DNA from: Catenulispora sp. MAP5-51
GTDB taxonomy: Bacteria; Actinomycetota; Actinomycetes; Streptomycetales; Catenulisporaceae
Reading direction: 5' to 3'
Assembly: GCF_041261205.1 (NCBI RefSeq)
Contig: NZ_JBGCCH010000003.1
Coordinates: 248,001 to 312,000, forward strand
Length of the DNA: 64,000 bases
How positions within the stretch are numbered: position 1 is the stretch's first letter; each line of letters begins with the position of its first letter. Of the stretch, positions 53,962 through 62,629 are shown in pieces. The notes under the pieces are model-generated. The model saw only the letters and a program-made list of their open reading frames with translations, did no database searches and was not told the origin of the DNA. Made by a program: the position numbers and the translations under genes.

Positions 53962-54981
53962 ATGACCGCGAACACGACCACGCAGCCGGAGGCAGCCGTG
54001 TCCCCGGCGAGCCCCACGGCCGCCCGGCGGCTGCTCCTCGTCCATGCCCATCCGGACGACGAAGTGATCGGCACCGGCGCGACGATGGCCGGTTACGCCG
54101 CCGAGGGCGTGCACGTCACGCTGGTCACCTGCACCGCGGGCGAGGAGGGCGAGATCCTGGTGCCGGAGCTGGCGCACCTGGCCGCCGACCGCGAGGACCG
54201 CCTGGCCGACGTGCGGGTCGTCGAGCTGGCGAACGCGATGACCGCGCTCGGCGTGGCCGACCACCGGTTCCTCGGCGGCGTGGGCCGCTACCGGGACTCC
54301 GGGATGATGGGGACGCCGGCCAACGACAAGCCGCGCTCGTTCTGGCACGCCGACCTCGACGAGGCCGCCGCGCATCTGGTGAAGGTGGTCCGCGAGATCC
54401 GGCCGCAGGTGCTGGTCACCTATGACGAGAACGGCGGCTACGGCCACCCGGACCACATCCAGGCGCACAGGGTCGCGATGCGCGGCGCGGAACTGGCCGC
54501 CGACCCGGCCTTCGCGCCCGAGCACGGCCCGGCCTGGGAGATCGCGAAGATCTACTGGACCGCGGTGCCCAAGTCGGTGCTCGCCGACGGGATCCGCGCG
54601 GTGCGCGAGTCCGGGGAGACCGGCTTCCTGGCCGTGGACTCGGTGGACGACCTGCCCTTCGGGACCGACGACTCGCTGGTGACCACCACGGTCGACGGCA
54701 GCGCCTACATGGAGAACAAGCGCGAGGGCATGCGCGCCTACCCCACGCAGATCTCGATGGAGCAGGGCTTCTTCGCGCTGTCGAACGCGATCGGCATGGA
54801 GTTCATGGCGCACGAGTACTACCAGCTGGTGAAGGGTGTCGCGGAGCGGTCGGACGCCCAGATGGAGAAGGACCTGTTCGCCGGCCTCGGGATCGCCGAT
54901 GGCCATGGCGACGCCGATGGCGATGCTCACACCGGCGGGATCGCCGACGGGATCGGCGCCGACGGGGCCTCCCAGGACTGA
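53962..54981 (+). CDS. mshB: Mycothiol biosynthesis deacetylase
   Basis: The 339-aa zinc enzyme deacetylates GlcNAc-inositol in mycothiol synthesis, or acts on mycothiol conjugates if it is the Mca paralogue. Zinc ligands lie in [16 protein letters not shown] and [11 protein letters not shown], with the [10 protein letters not shown] motif. [14 protein letters not shown] and the length favour MshB over Mca. ATG 53962 follows a TACCCT box by six bases, so the mRNA may be leaderless. The C-terminal 20 residues are a Gly/Asp/Ala tail. The downstream membrane gene overlaps by one base. Confidence 0.9.
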   Translation: MTANTTTQPEAAVSPASPTAARRLLLVHAHPDDEVIGTGATMAGYAAEGVHVTLVTCTAGEEGEILVPELAHLAADREDRLADVRVVELANAMTALGVADHRFLGGVGRYRDSGMMGTPANDKPRSFWHADLDEAAAHLVKVVREIRPQVLVTYDENGGYGHPDHIQAHRVAMRGAELAADPAFAPEHGPAWEIAKIYWTAVPKSVLADGIRAVRESGETGFLAVDSVDDLPFGTDDSLVTTTVDGSAYMENKREGMRAYPTQISMEQGFFALSNAIGMEFMAHEYYQLVKGVAERSDAQMEKDLFAGLGIADGHGDADGDAHTGGIADGIGADGASQD

Positions 54982-55553
54982 TGGACGTTTCGGGCGCAGC
55001 GGAGGTCGGCGTGTCGGTGGTCGTGGTGCTGGCCGGTCTGGTCGGCCTGGTGGGTCTGGTGGCGGCGGCACTGCTCGGCACCGAGTCCCCGCGCGGGCGC
55101 GTCCTGCTGATGTCCGGGCTCGGCGGGGCCGGTGTCGTGGTCGGGCTGATCGGCTCGATGATCCAGGGCTACACGATCCGCGTCGGCGGTTCCGGTCCGC
55201 GGTTGTTGGATGCCGGCGACCCGGCATCTGCCGTCGGCGGCGGCTCGGCGGGCTTCGCGTTCCCCTTCGGGTCCGTGATCGGCCTGGTGCTGCTCACAGC
55301 GCTTCTTCTGGTCGGCGGGTCGCTGCTGCGCGCACCGCGGGCGGTCGGTATCGCCGCCGGCGGCTGGCTGGTGGTGGTCGCCACGCTGATGTTCGGCGTC
55401 GGCACCTCGGGCGACGTGATCCTGGCGAACACGTCCTCGGCGCAGATCTTCGTTTATGGGGGCGTTGTCATCGCCTTCGGGGTCGGCGTGCTGGTCTTCC
55501 AGTGGCAGCTGGCCGATCGGCTCTCCACTAAGACCGTGAGCCGCTCGCGCTGA
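54981..55553 (+). CDS. Four-to-five-helix membrane protein linked to mshB
   Basis: The 190-aa protein has hydrophobic helices near residues 10-32, 40-60, 88-110, 115-135 and 145-168, with short Gly/Ser loops. Its ATG shares a base with the mshB stop (TGATG at 54979-54983). A small membrane protein directly after mshB is a recurrent arrangement in actinomycetes (DUF6113-type, from memory), but its role is unknown. The basic C-terminus (TKTVSRSR) should be cytoplasmic. Confidence 0.65.
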   Translation: MDVSGAAEVGVSVVVVLAGLVGLVGLVAAALLGTESPRGRVLLMSGLGGAGVVVGLIGSMIQGYTIRVGGSGPRLLDAGDPASAVGGGSAGFAFPFGSVIGLVLLTALLLVGGSLLRAPRAVGIAAGGWLVVVATLMFGVGTSGDVILANTSSAQIFVYGGVVIAFGVGVLVFQWQLADRLSTKTVSRSR

Positions 55554-55711
55554 GCGCCGCCCGGTAACAAAACCGCCCAGATCCGGTCATTTCTCAAGCG
55601 GACTTGAGGCGGAATCAACCTCGCTCGATCGAGTGAAGCCGCGCCGGATTCCGGCGGGTCAGCGCCGCATGGCCGTGGCAATGTCACCCGTACGCCTCTG
55701 TGACCACCGCA

Positions 55712-55729
55712 GATCACAGTACTGTGATC
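55712..55729. promoter_or_regulatory. Perfect 18-bp palindrome upstream of the VanW gene
   Basis: GATCACAGT followed by its exact complement ACTGTGATC. It lies 102 bases before the TTG start. A second small hairpin CTCAAG-CGGA-CTTGAG is at 55593-55608. Likely an operator; the regulator is unknown. Confidence 0.5.
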
Positions 55730-55831
55730 AGAGCAATACTCTCGGTGGCCGGTGGCGCACTGCTAAATGGCACAGCTAGTAGGCACTGCCCGATGGCCCT
55801 GCGCGACCGACCTTGACAGAGGCGACCGATT

Positions 55832-58800
55832 TTGAACGACGAGTTTCCCCGACGCCAGGCAGACGACACCGACCCCGAGCGGCAGCCCGACTTCGGGTTC
55901 GGCGGCGCGCCGCTGTTCCGCGACGAGGTGCCGCCGGCGGCCCAGCCCGCGTACGGCCCCGGCTCCACCGGGTTCCACGACGCGTCGCAGTTCCGTGACC
56001 CCGCGCAGGGCTACGGCCAGAACGCCGATCCGCTGGGGGACTCCGGGGGCGGTTACGACGCGGTGGGGGGCGAGCCGGCGCCCGGCGACCCGCGCGGCCT
56101 CGGCCTCGACTACAGCGTCTATCACGGCCTCGACCGCGGCCTCGACTACGGCGCCGGCGGCGACTACGGGACCGGCCTCATGTCCGGCTTCGGGGGCGGC
56201 GCCGACGCGCTGAGCAGTTCCGGCGAATTCCCGGCGCAGCGCTTCGCCGGGCCCGCCGACGCGGCCGAGACCCCGGCTCCGGGCGGCTTCTCGCACCCCG
56301 GGCCGAACGCCTTCAGCGGCGGTGCGGCCACGGCCCCGGGCGGGGATCCGCAATGGGGGCCGACCGAGGGGCCGCTGCGCGTGGTGCCCGCCGAGCAGGC
56401 CAGCGCGCTGCTGCGGATCAAGCTGCCGGAGAGCCCGCCGGTGCCGTCGACCACGTTGCGCGGCGACGCCCCGATCGAGGAGGTCGTCGAGGCCTCGCAG
56501 ATGCTGCACCGGGTGAGCCCGGCGAAGGCGACCGCGCTGCCCGGCGACGTGCTGGCGCTGACCACCGCGACGATGGTCGTGCCGATGCCCGGTGCCGCGT
56601 TCGGCGGCGTGCGGACCGTCCAGCGCTCGGCGCGGCTCACCGCGTCGGTGCCGCCGGACCTGGCCAGCCGGGCCGAGGCGGACCAGCTGTCGGACACCGT
56701 CGAGCAGTTCTTCGGGGACTTCGACGCCATCGGGCGCGACCTGGAGGCGCAGCGCGCGGGCAGTGTTCCGGGCGGCGGCGTGCCCGGCGTGGCCGGAGTG
56801 CCCGGGGTGCCCGGGGTGCCCACAGTGCCCGCGCAGGGCGGCTATCCCGCCGGAGCCGAGGCTTCGCAGCCCGCGCCGGTGCCCGGCCAGTACGGCCCGA
56901 GCACCCCGCCCGCCGGCCGCTACGGCGTGCCCACACAGGTTCCCGGCTACGACGCCGCGCGTCGCAGCCCGGTCGGGATGCGCTACCTCGGCGGCATCTT
57001 CCACGACTCGTCCGGCGAGTCCTCGTTCTACGACCCGTCGACCGAGTCGCTGGTGCCGATGGGGGCTGCCGCGATCCAGGCGTCGGACTTCCGGCGTACC
57101 GCGCCGCCGATCACCCGGCCGGTGCCGCCGCCGCGGACCGCTCCGGCGACGCGGGGGACAGCGGGCACTGCGATGCCTTCGCAGGCCGCACCGGCCGCAC
57201 CGGCCGCACCGGCCGCACCGGCCGCACCGGCAGCGCAGGCAGCGTCGGCAGCACGGGCTGCGTCGGCCGTGCCCATGGCGCCGACGCCACCCAGGTCACC
57301 AAGGTCACCAACGTCACCAATGGCACCGACGCCACGGACGCCACCGGCCACTCCGGCCGCCGCGGTGCCGCCCCGCACCGCCCCGCGGACCGGCACGGTG
57401 CCCGCCCCGGCGCGCGCGGCCGGCCGCGCTGGCTTCGGCTCGGGCTCCGGTTCCGGCTCTCGTTCGAGAGACCACGACGGTGCCGACGACACCAAGATCC
57501 TGTCGACCGCGCACTGGTCCGACCACCACCCCGACCACCACCGGTCCCGGCGCGGGAGCCGGCGCGGCCGGGCGGCGCTGGTGTCCGGGCTGGCGGTCAC
57601 GCTGGCGTTCGGCACGCTGTACGGCGCCGCCCTCGCCTTCCAGGGCCAGGTGCCCAACGGCACGGTCGTGGACGGCGTCGACATCGGCGGCATGTCGCGT
57701 ACCGCGGCCGCGGCCAAGCTGTCGGCGGCGCTCGCCCCGACGCTGAACGCGCCGATCCGGCTGACCGCCGACGGCACCACGTTCCAGCTTCCGCCGGACA
57801 CGTCCGGCCTGCACATCGACTACGCCGGCACGGTCGCCGCGGCCGTAGCCGGCCGCACCGATCCGGCGGTCGCCATCCCGGCGCTGGCCGGGACCGGCCG
57901 CCAGGTGTCGTTGCGGGTGAGCGTGGACCGCGCCGCGCTGACGGCCGCGCTGACCAAGCTCACCGCCGGTTTCGACAAGCCGATGGTGGACGGGAGCGTC
58001 ATCTTCCCCGGCGGCGTGCCGACGCCGATCGCGCCGCGGCCGGGCCGGACGATCGATGTCGACGCGGCGGCGGACGCCGTGGTCTCGGCGTTCGACGACG
58101 GGGTCGCCGCGGTGCACCTGGCGGCGATGGGGACCCCCGGGGTCCTACCGACGGCTCCGGCCGCCTATGCGGTCGCGCCGGCGAAACCCGCGCTGTCTCC
58201 CACACATCACTCGACCGGGGCGCGCACGAAACAGCCCTCTGCGACACCTTCGTCGACACCTTCGTCGGCGCCCTCCGCGACGGATTCCCCCGGCGACAGC
58301 GCGAGCACGGCTTCGGCTCCGACGGCCACGTCGCCTTCCACGCCGGTCCCGTCCGATTCGGCCTCGGGCCAGACTCCGGCGCCGGCCATGGTTCCCTCGC
58401 CGGCACCCGCGCCCGCCGGGGCCGGCGTCCCGGTCCCGGCGGACGCCCCGGCATCGACGTCCGCCGGCGCCTTCCCCGTCGCGCCGGTCGCCCTGACGGT
58501 CCAGAACGTCCAGCCGACCGTCACCCCGGCGGCCGTCGCGCAGGCCATGCAGGACTTCGCGCGCCCGGCGATGTCCGGCTCGGTGACCCTGATCACCGGC
58601 AGCATGCGCACCGTCCTGAAGCCCGCGATCCTGGGGCGACATTTGGCGATCGAGCCGGACGGCCACGGCGGTCTGGCGCCCAAGCTCGACGGCGCCGGGA
58701 TCCGCGCCGAGCTCGACCACGAAGCGCTGGCCAAGCTGGAGCAGCCGCCGACCGACGCTGGCTTCACCGTCTCCGGCGGCCAGCCGGTGCTGGCGCCGGG

Positions 58801-59890
58801 CAAGAACGGCGTGGGCTACGCGCCCCAGGCGATCCAGAACGCCATGCTGCCGGTGCTGACGAAGACCTCCTCGGCGCAGCGCGTGGCGACCGTTCCGATC
58901 GGTCCGCTGCCCCCGGCGCTGGGCACGGAAGCCGCGCAGGCACTCGGGATCCGCGATGTGATGGGCCTGTACACCGCGCCCTTCAGCGCCGCCACGCAGC
59001 GCACCGCCAACGTCAAGCACGCGGCGGATCTGGTGCGCGGCCAGATCCTGCAGCCGGGCCAGGTGTTCAGCCTGAACCAGGTGCTCGGCGCGCGGACCGC
59101 CGCCAACGGCTTCGTCCCGGCCTCGGGCCAGTCCGGCTCGGCCGGCGCGGCCGCCTCGGCGCAGGACGCCGGTGCCGGCACCTCGATGGTCGCCACCGCG
59201 CTGTTCAACGCCGAGTATCTGGCCGGGCTCAAGGATGTGGAGCACCATCCGCACGCCACCGTGACCGACCACTTCCCGCCGGGGATGGAGGCCGCGGTGT
59301 CGTATCCGGACGTGGATCTGAAGTTCCAGAACGATTCCGGCGCTCCGATCTACCTCTGGACCAGCTCCACCGACAACGCGGTGACCGTCGCGGTGCTGGG
59401 GCAGAAGGCGTACGACTCGGTGCAGACCGAGACCTCGCCGCACTACGCGCTGGTGCAGCCGAAGACCACGTACTCCTCGGCCTCGGCATCGTCCTGTGTC
59501 GCCGATGACGGCGTGCCCGGCTTCCAGGTCGACGTCACGCGCACCCTGATCAAGGCCGGGCAGGACCCGGTCCGCGAGGTCTTCCACAGCTCGTACGCCG
59601 CGCAGGACAAGGTCGTCTGCGGCCAGGCCGGAGCGGCCAACGGCCAGGCGGCCGATGGCGGGACGGGAGGCGTCCCCTCGGGGTCACCGGCCGGCGGGGC
59701 GACGTCCTCGCCGTACCCTCCCACCGGAACGCAGGGCGCCACTACTAGTAGCCCGAACACGCCGACCGGGACCGGGACCGGGACGCCGGGCGGCGGTGCC
59801 GGCTCCGGGTCGCCCGACGGCACCGCCACCTCGGGATCTGACGGATCGCTGTTGGGCGGTCTGCTGGGTGGACCGTCGTCGCATCACTGA
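55832..59890 (+). CDS. Large VanW / peptidoglycan-binding membrane protein
   Basis: The 1352-aa product begins at TTG 55832 with GAGG about nine bases upstream. Residues 1-580 are a disordered Gly/Pro/Ala-rich cytoplasmic region that includes runs such as APAAPAAPAAP. One membrane helix (ALVSGLAVTLAFGTLYGAALAF, about 586-607) follows. Outside lie two PG_binding_4-type modules (about 610-765 and 865-1010) split by a Ser/Thr/Pro linker, and a VanW domain (about 1045-1265; NVKHAADLVRGQILQPGQVFSLNQVLG, GTSMVATALFNAEYLAGL, HHPHATVTDHFPPGMEAAVSY). A Gly/Ser/Thr tail ends it. VanW proteins are cell-wall associated; the biochemical role is unknown. Confidence 0.85.
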   Translation: MNDEFPRRQADDTDPERQPDFGFGGAPLFRDEVPPAAQPAYGPGSTGFHDASQFRDPAQGYGQNADPLGDSGGGYDAVGGEPAPGDPRGLGLDYSVYHGLDRGLDYGAGGDYGTGLMSGFGGGADALSSSGEFPAQRFAGPADAAETPAPGGFSHPGPNAFSGGAATAPGGDPQWGPTEGPLRVVPAEQASALLRIKLPESPPVPSTTLRGDAPIEEVVEASQMLHRVSPAKATALPGDVLALTTATMVVPMPGAAFGGVRTVQRSARLTASVPPDLASRAEADQLSDTVEQFFGDFDAIGRDLEAQRAGSVPGGGVPGVAGVPGVPGVPTVPAQGGYPAGAEASQPAPVPGQYGPSTPPAGRYGVPTQVPGYDAARRSPVGMRYLGGIFHDSSGESSFYDPSTESLVPMGAAAIQASDFRRTAPPITRPVPPPRTAPATRGTAGTAMPSQAAPAAPAAPAAPAAPAAQAASAARAASAVPMAPTPPRSPRSPTSPMAPTPRTPPATPAAAVPPRTAPRTGTVPAPARAAGRAGFGSGSGSGSRSRDHDGADDTKILSTAHWSDHHPDHHRSRRGSRRGRAALVSGLAVTLAFGTLYGAALAFQGQVPNGTVVDGVDIGGMSRTAAAAKLSAALAPTLNAPIRLTADGTTFQLPPDTSGLHIDYAGTVAAAVAGRTDPAVAIPALAGTGRQVSLRVSVDRAALTAALTKLTAGFDKPMVDGSVIFPGGVPTPIAPRPGRTIDVDAAADAVVSAFDDGVAAVHLAAMGTPGVLPTAPAAYAVAPAKPALSPTHHSTGARTKQPSATPSSTPSSAPSATDSPGDSASTASAPTATSPSTPVPSDSASGQTPAPAMVPSPAPAPAGAGVPVPADAPASTSAGAFPVAPVALTVQNVQPTVTPAAVAQAMQDFARPAMSGSVTLITGSMRTVLKPAILGRHLAIEPDGHGGLAPKLDGAGIRAELDHEALAKLEQPPTDAGFTVSGGQPVLAPGKNGVGYAPQAIQNAMLPVLTKTSSAQRVATVPIGPLPPALGTEAAQALGIRDVMGLYTAPFSAATQRTANVKHAADLVRGQILQPGQVFSLNQVLGARTAANGFVPASGQSGSAGAAASAQDAGAGTSMVATALFNAEYLAGLKDVEHHPHATVTDHFPPGMEAAVSYPDVDLKFQNDSGAPIYLWTSSTDNAVTVAVLGQKAYDSVQTETSPHYALVQPKTTYSSASASSCVADDGVPGFQVDVTRTLIKAGQDPVREVFHSSYAAQDKVVCGQAGAANGQAADGGTGGVPSGSPAGGATSSPYPPTGTQGATTSSPNTPTGTGTGTPGGGAGSGSPDGTATSGSDGSLLGGLLGGPSSHH

Positions 59891-59939
59891 GGTTTCTCAA
59901 TTCTTTGCGACGCCGTTTCACGACGGCGATCCCCACTCG

Positions 59940-59966
59940 GCGGGCGATCAGTTTTTGATCGCCCGC
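59940..59966 (+). terminator. Hairpin after the VanW gene
   Basis: Arms GCGGGCGATCA (59940-59950) and complement (59956-59966) with a GTTTT loop, 50 bases past the stop. Confidence 0.75.
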
Positions 59967-60042
59967 TGATCGACCCTGAACCGGAAACGGTTGACATGGG
60001 CCTAACACCGGACGGAGTTGAACCAGTCGCCCTCCGGTGCCG

Positions 60043-60071
60043 TTGTCAACACAAATGAGGCCTCTTAGGAT
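60043..60071 (+). promoter_or_regulatory. Vegetative-type promoter with nested inverted repeats
   Basis: TTGTCA (60043-60048), a 17-base spacer and TAGGAT (60066-60071) form a good housekeeping promoter. Expected transcription begins at about 60078, an ATG. Nested inverted repeats surround the -35 region: GTTGACA (59990-59996) with TGTCAAC (60044-60050), and CACCGGA (60006-60012) with TCCGGTG (60033-60039). Confidence 0.65.
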
Positions 60072-60077
60072 CCGCCT

Positions 60078-60377
60078 ATGGGGACGGCCTACGGCGGATT
60101 CCGCAGCGCAGACAAGCGTGGGATCCGGGGGGAACCGATGGCAGGGGCGAACATCGCCGTGCGCGCGCACGGTCTTCGGGGGGTCCTATCCGATATCGCC
60201 GCCCATCCTCGGATCAAACCTCTGATTCCGCCGCGGGTGTCTCCACTCCCGGTCCGGGGCCGGCCCGGACCTCACCCCACGGCCCGTCCCCGCGCCGGCG
60301 CCCGCGACGGCGCAGGCCCGTGGCCGGCCGTCCGCCCGCGTTCCGGCGCGCGGGGCAAGGAAGGCGGCCCCGTATGA
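60078..60377 (+). CDS. Possible leaderless upstream ORF coupled to the glycosyltransferase
   Basis: A 99-codon frame starts at the ATG where the promoter at 60043-60071 should begin transcription. It ends in TGA overlapping the glycosyltransferase ATG (ATGA, 60374-60377). The first 45 residues (GTAYGGFRSADKRGIRGEPMAGANIAVRAHGLRGVLSDIA) look protein-like; the second half is Pro/Arg/Gly-rich. It may be a translated leader that couples ribosomes to the downstream gene rather than a stable protein. No family is recognised. Confidence 0.35.
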   Translation: MGTAYGGFRSADKRGIRGEPMAGANIAVRAHGLRGVLSDIAAHPRIKPLIPPRVSPLPVRGRPGPHPTARPRAGARDGAGPWPAVRPRSGARGKEGGPV

Positions 60378-61468
60378 CCAAAATCCTGCACGTCATCACC
60401 GGCCTGGCCTCCGGCGGCGCCGAACGCCAGCTGGCCACGCTGCTCCAGCACCTGCCCGAGGAGTGCGAGGTGGCGTGCCTGACCGAGGGCGGCCGCGTCG
60501 GGGAGCGGATCCGGGCCGACGGGTTCCGGGTGCACGACCTGCGCATGCCGTCCAACCGCGACATGGCCTCGCTGATGCACCTGGTGAGCCTGATCCGGGA
60601 CGGCGGCTTCGACCTCGTGCACACCCACCTGTACCGGGCCCACCTGTACGGCCGGCTGGCCGCGCGCATGGCCGGGGTCCGGGCCATCGTGGCCACCGAG
60701 CACTCGCTGGGCCGCGAGCTCATCGAGGGCAAGCCGAAGGACCGGGTCGGCGTGCGCGCCATGTACCGGGCCTCCGAGCGCATGGGCCGGGTGACGATAG
60801 CGGTCTCGCAGGCCGTCGCGGACTACCTGCGGGCCTGGCGGATCGACCGGGTGGAGGTGATTGAGAACGGCATCGACATCCGCGAGTTCCGCTTCGACCC
60901 GAACGCGCGCACCCTGGTCCGCAAGATCCTGGGCATCGACAACGACGCCTTCGTGATAGGCGGGGTCGGCCGGCTGGACCCGGACAAGCACTTCGAGGTG
61001 CTCATCGAGGCCGCCGGCCGGATCGACGGCGCGATCGCGCTGATCGTCGGCGCCGGTCCGGACCGGGCCCGCCTGCAGCGGCTGGCCGCCGAGCTGATGC
61101 CGGGCCGGGTGCACTTCACCGGCGACGTCGGCGGCGGCATGCTGGAGATCAAGGACCTGCTCTCGGCGATGGACGTGTTCGCCTCGCCCTCGCCGTCGGA
61201 GACCTTCGGGCTGGCGCCGCTGGAGGCCGTGGCCTGCGGGCTGCCGGCGGTCTACTCCGACTCCCCGGCTTTGGACGGCCTGCCGGGCCTGGGGGACCGG
61301 GCGGCGCGGGTGCCCTCGCGCCCCGACGCGTTCGTGGCCGCACTGCGGTGCGCGGCGGAGCTGAAACCGGTGGACCGCTCGGCGCCGCCTGGGGCGCTGG
61401 AGCGCTACGGGGTCACCGAGCAGGCCGCGCATGTCAGCGAGTTGTACAGATCGGTGCTGGCCGGTTAG
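60374..61468 (+). CDS. GT4-family glycosyltransferase
   Basis: The 364-aa GT-B enzyme starts at ATG 60374. The N-terminal half has the ILHVITGLASGGAERQLATLL loop and the DLVHTHLYRAHLYGRLAARMAG motif. The C-terminal half has VGGVGRLDPDKHFEVLIEA and the nucleotide-sugar EX7E motif in PSPSETFGLAPLEAVACGLPAV. It transfers a sugar to an unknown acceptor, probably for surface glycolipid or polysaccharide. An upstream ORF overlaps its start. Confidence 0.88.
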   Translation: MTKILHVITGLASGGAERQLATLLQHLPEECEVACLTEGGRVGERIRADGFRVHDLRMPSNRDMASLMHLVSLIRDGGFDLVHTHLYRAHLYGRLAARMAGVRAIVATEHSLGRELIEGKPKDRVGVRAMYRASERMGRVTIAVSQAVADYLRAWRIDRVEVIENGIDIREFRFDPNARTLVRKILGIDNDAFVIGGVGRLDPDKHFEVLIEAAGRIDGAIALIVGAGPDRARLQRLAAELMPGRVHFTGDVGGGMLEIKDLLSAMDVFASPSPSETFGLAPLEAVACGLPAVYSDSPALDGLPGLGDRAARVPSRPDAFVAALRCAAELKPVDRSAPPGALERYGVTEQAAHVSELYRSVLAG

Positions 61469-61475
61469 GTGGCGC

Positions 61476-61506
61476 GGGCGCCCGGTGCGGATCGTCCCGG
61501 GCGCCC
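61476..61506 (+). terminator. Hairpin after the glycosyltransferase gene
   Basis: Perfect 10-bp stem GGGCGCCCGG (61476-61485) with complement 61497-61506, eight bases past the stop. Confidence 0.7.
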
Positions 61507-61529
61507 CATGAGGTTTTCACAGCGGCGCC

Positions 61530-61545
61530 CATGACAGCTGTCATG
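61530..61545. promoter_or_regulatory. Perfect 16-bp palindrome upstream of the ABC transporter
   Basis: CATGACAG followed by its complement CTGTCATG, flanked on both sides by GGTTTTCAC direct repeats (61513-61521 and 61547-61555). It is a candidate operator for the response regulator that should accompany the histidine kinase at 63393. Confidence 0.6.
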
Positions 61546-61663
61546 CGGTTTTCACGAGCTTTCACCATGGCTGCGGCCCAGGTCGCGGTGATGTCATTGG
61601 TCTCGCACGGGAAATCGCCGCACAGCCGGCCACACCTTCTGAAGGACACTGGGGACCACTGAG

Positions 61664-62629
61664 ATGCCACGAGACACTCGAAGCCCGGACGGGGCGGTAG
61701 TCGAGTTCGAGAACGTGAGCAAGACCTTCCACTCGCCCAAGGGCCCGGTCCACGCCGTCAACGGCCTGACCATGTCCCTGCAGCCCGGCCAGACCATCGC
61801 CTTCCTCGGCCCGAACGGCGCCGGCAAGTCGACGTCGCTGAACATGCTGCTGGGCCTGAGCCGGCCCGACTCCGGCCGGGTCGCGCTGTTCGGCGGGACC
61901 GCCGCCGCGGCCATCAAGCACGGCATGGTCGGCGCGATGCTGCAGTCCGGCGGCCTGATGAGCGACGTGACGGTGCGCGAGCAGGTCGAGCTGTGGGCCA
62001 AGCTGCACCCGCGGCCGATCCCGGTCGCCGAGGCGCTCAAGCGGGCCAACATCGCCGACCTGGCCGACCGCCGGGTGGACAAGCTGTCCGGCGGGCAGCA
62101 GCAGCGCGTGCAGTTCGCGATGGCGATCATCGGCGACAGCCCGCTGATCGTCCTGGACGAGCCCACGACCGGGATGGACGTGGAGAACCGCCAGGCGTTC
62201 TGGGCGACCATGCGCGAGCGCGCCTACGAGGGCAAGACGGTGCTGTTCGCCACGCACTACCTGGAAGAGGCGGACCAGTTCGCCGAGCGCGTCATCGTCA
62301 TCAACAAGGGCCGGCTGCTCGCCGACGGCACGGCGGCCGACATCAAGGCCAGCGCCGGCGCCAAGCGGCTGTCGTTCCGGCTTCCCGGGGTGCAGGACGC
62401 GGTGCTGTACCGGCTGCCGAACCTGGTGAACGTGGAGCGGCAGGCGGACATCGTGCGGCTGCAGACCTCCGACTCGGACGCCACGCTGTACGCGCTGCTG
62501 GACGCCGGCTACCGGCCGGCGGACATCGAGATCCAGGCGCTGGGTCTGGAGCAGGCCTTCCTGGCGATCACCGCCGAGGACAACTCCGTCGGGGACACCA
62601 ACACCGAGACCCTGGAGGCGGCGCGATGA
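61664..62629 (+). CDS. ABC-2 type exporter, ATP-binding subunit
   Basis: The 321-aa ATPase has Walker A (FLGPNGAGKSTS), signature KLSGGQQQRVQFAM, Walker B (LIVLDEPTTGMD) and switch ATHYLEEADQF. The C-terminal 90 residues form the accessory domain common in drug or lipid exporters. The permease gene overlaps its stop (ATGA at 62626-62629). With the kinase downstream this is the classic DesK/LiaS-linked ABC transporter arrangement. Confidence 0.95.
   Translation: MPRDTRSPDGAVVEFENVSKTFHSPKGPVHAVNGLTMSLQPGQTIAFLGPNGAGKSTSLNMLLGLSRPDSGRVALFGGTAAAAIKHGMVGAMLQSGGLMSDVTVREQVELWAKLHPRPIPVAEALKRANIADLADRRVDKLSGGQQQRVQFAMAIIGDSPLIVLDEPTTGMDVENRQAFWATMRERAYEGKTVLFATHYLEEADQFAERVIVINKGRLLADGTAADIKASAGAKRLSFRLPGVQDAVLYRLPNLVNVERQADIVRLQTSDSDATLYALLDAGYRPADIEIQALGLEQAFLAITAEDNSVGDTNTETLEAAR

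Noticed and set aside
55700-55729. Crp site near the VanW gene
   Set aside because: TGTGA and TCACA are present, but the spacing is ten bases in one orientation and inverted in the other, unlike the N6 consensus.
57180-57350. GCACCGGCC-type repeats as a non-coding element
   Set aside because: They lie inside the VanW gene and encode its AAP-rich disordered region in the correct frame.
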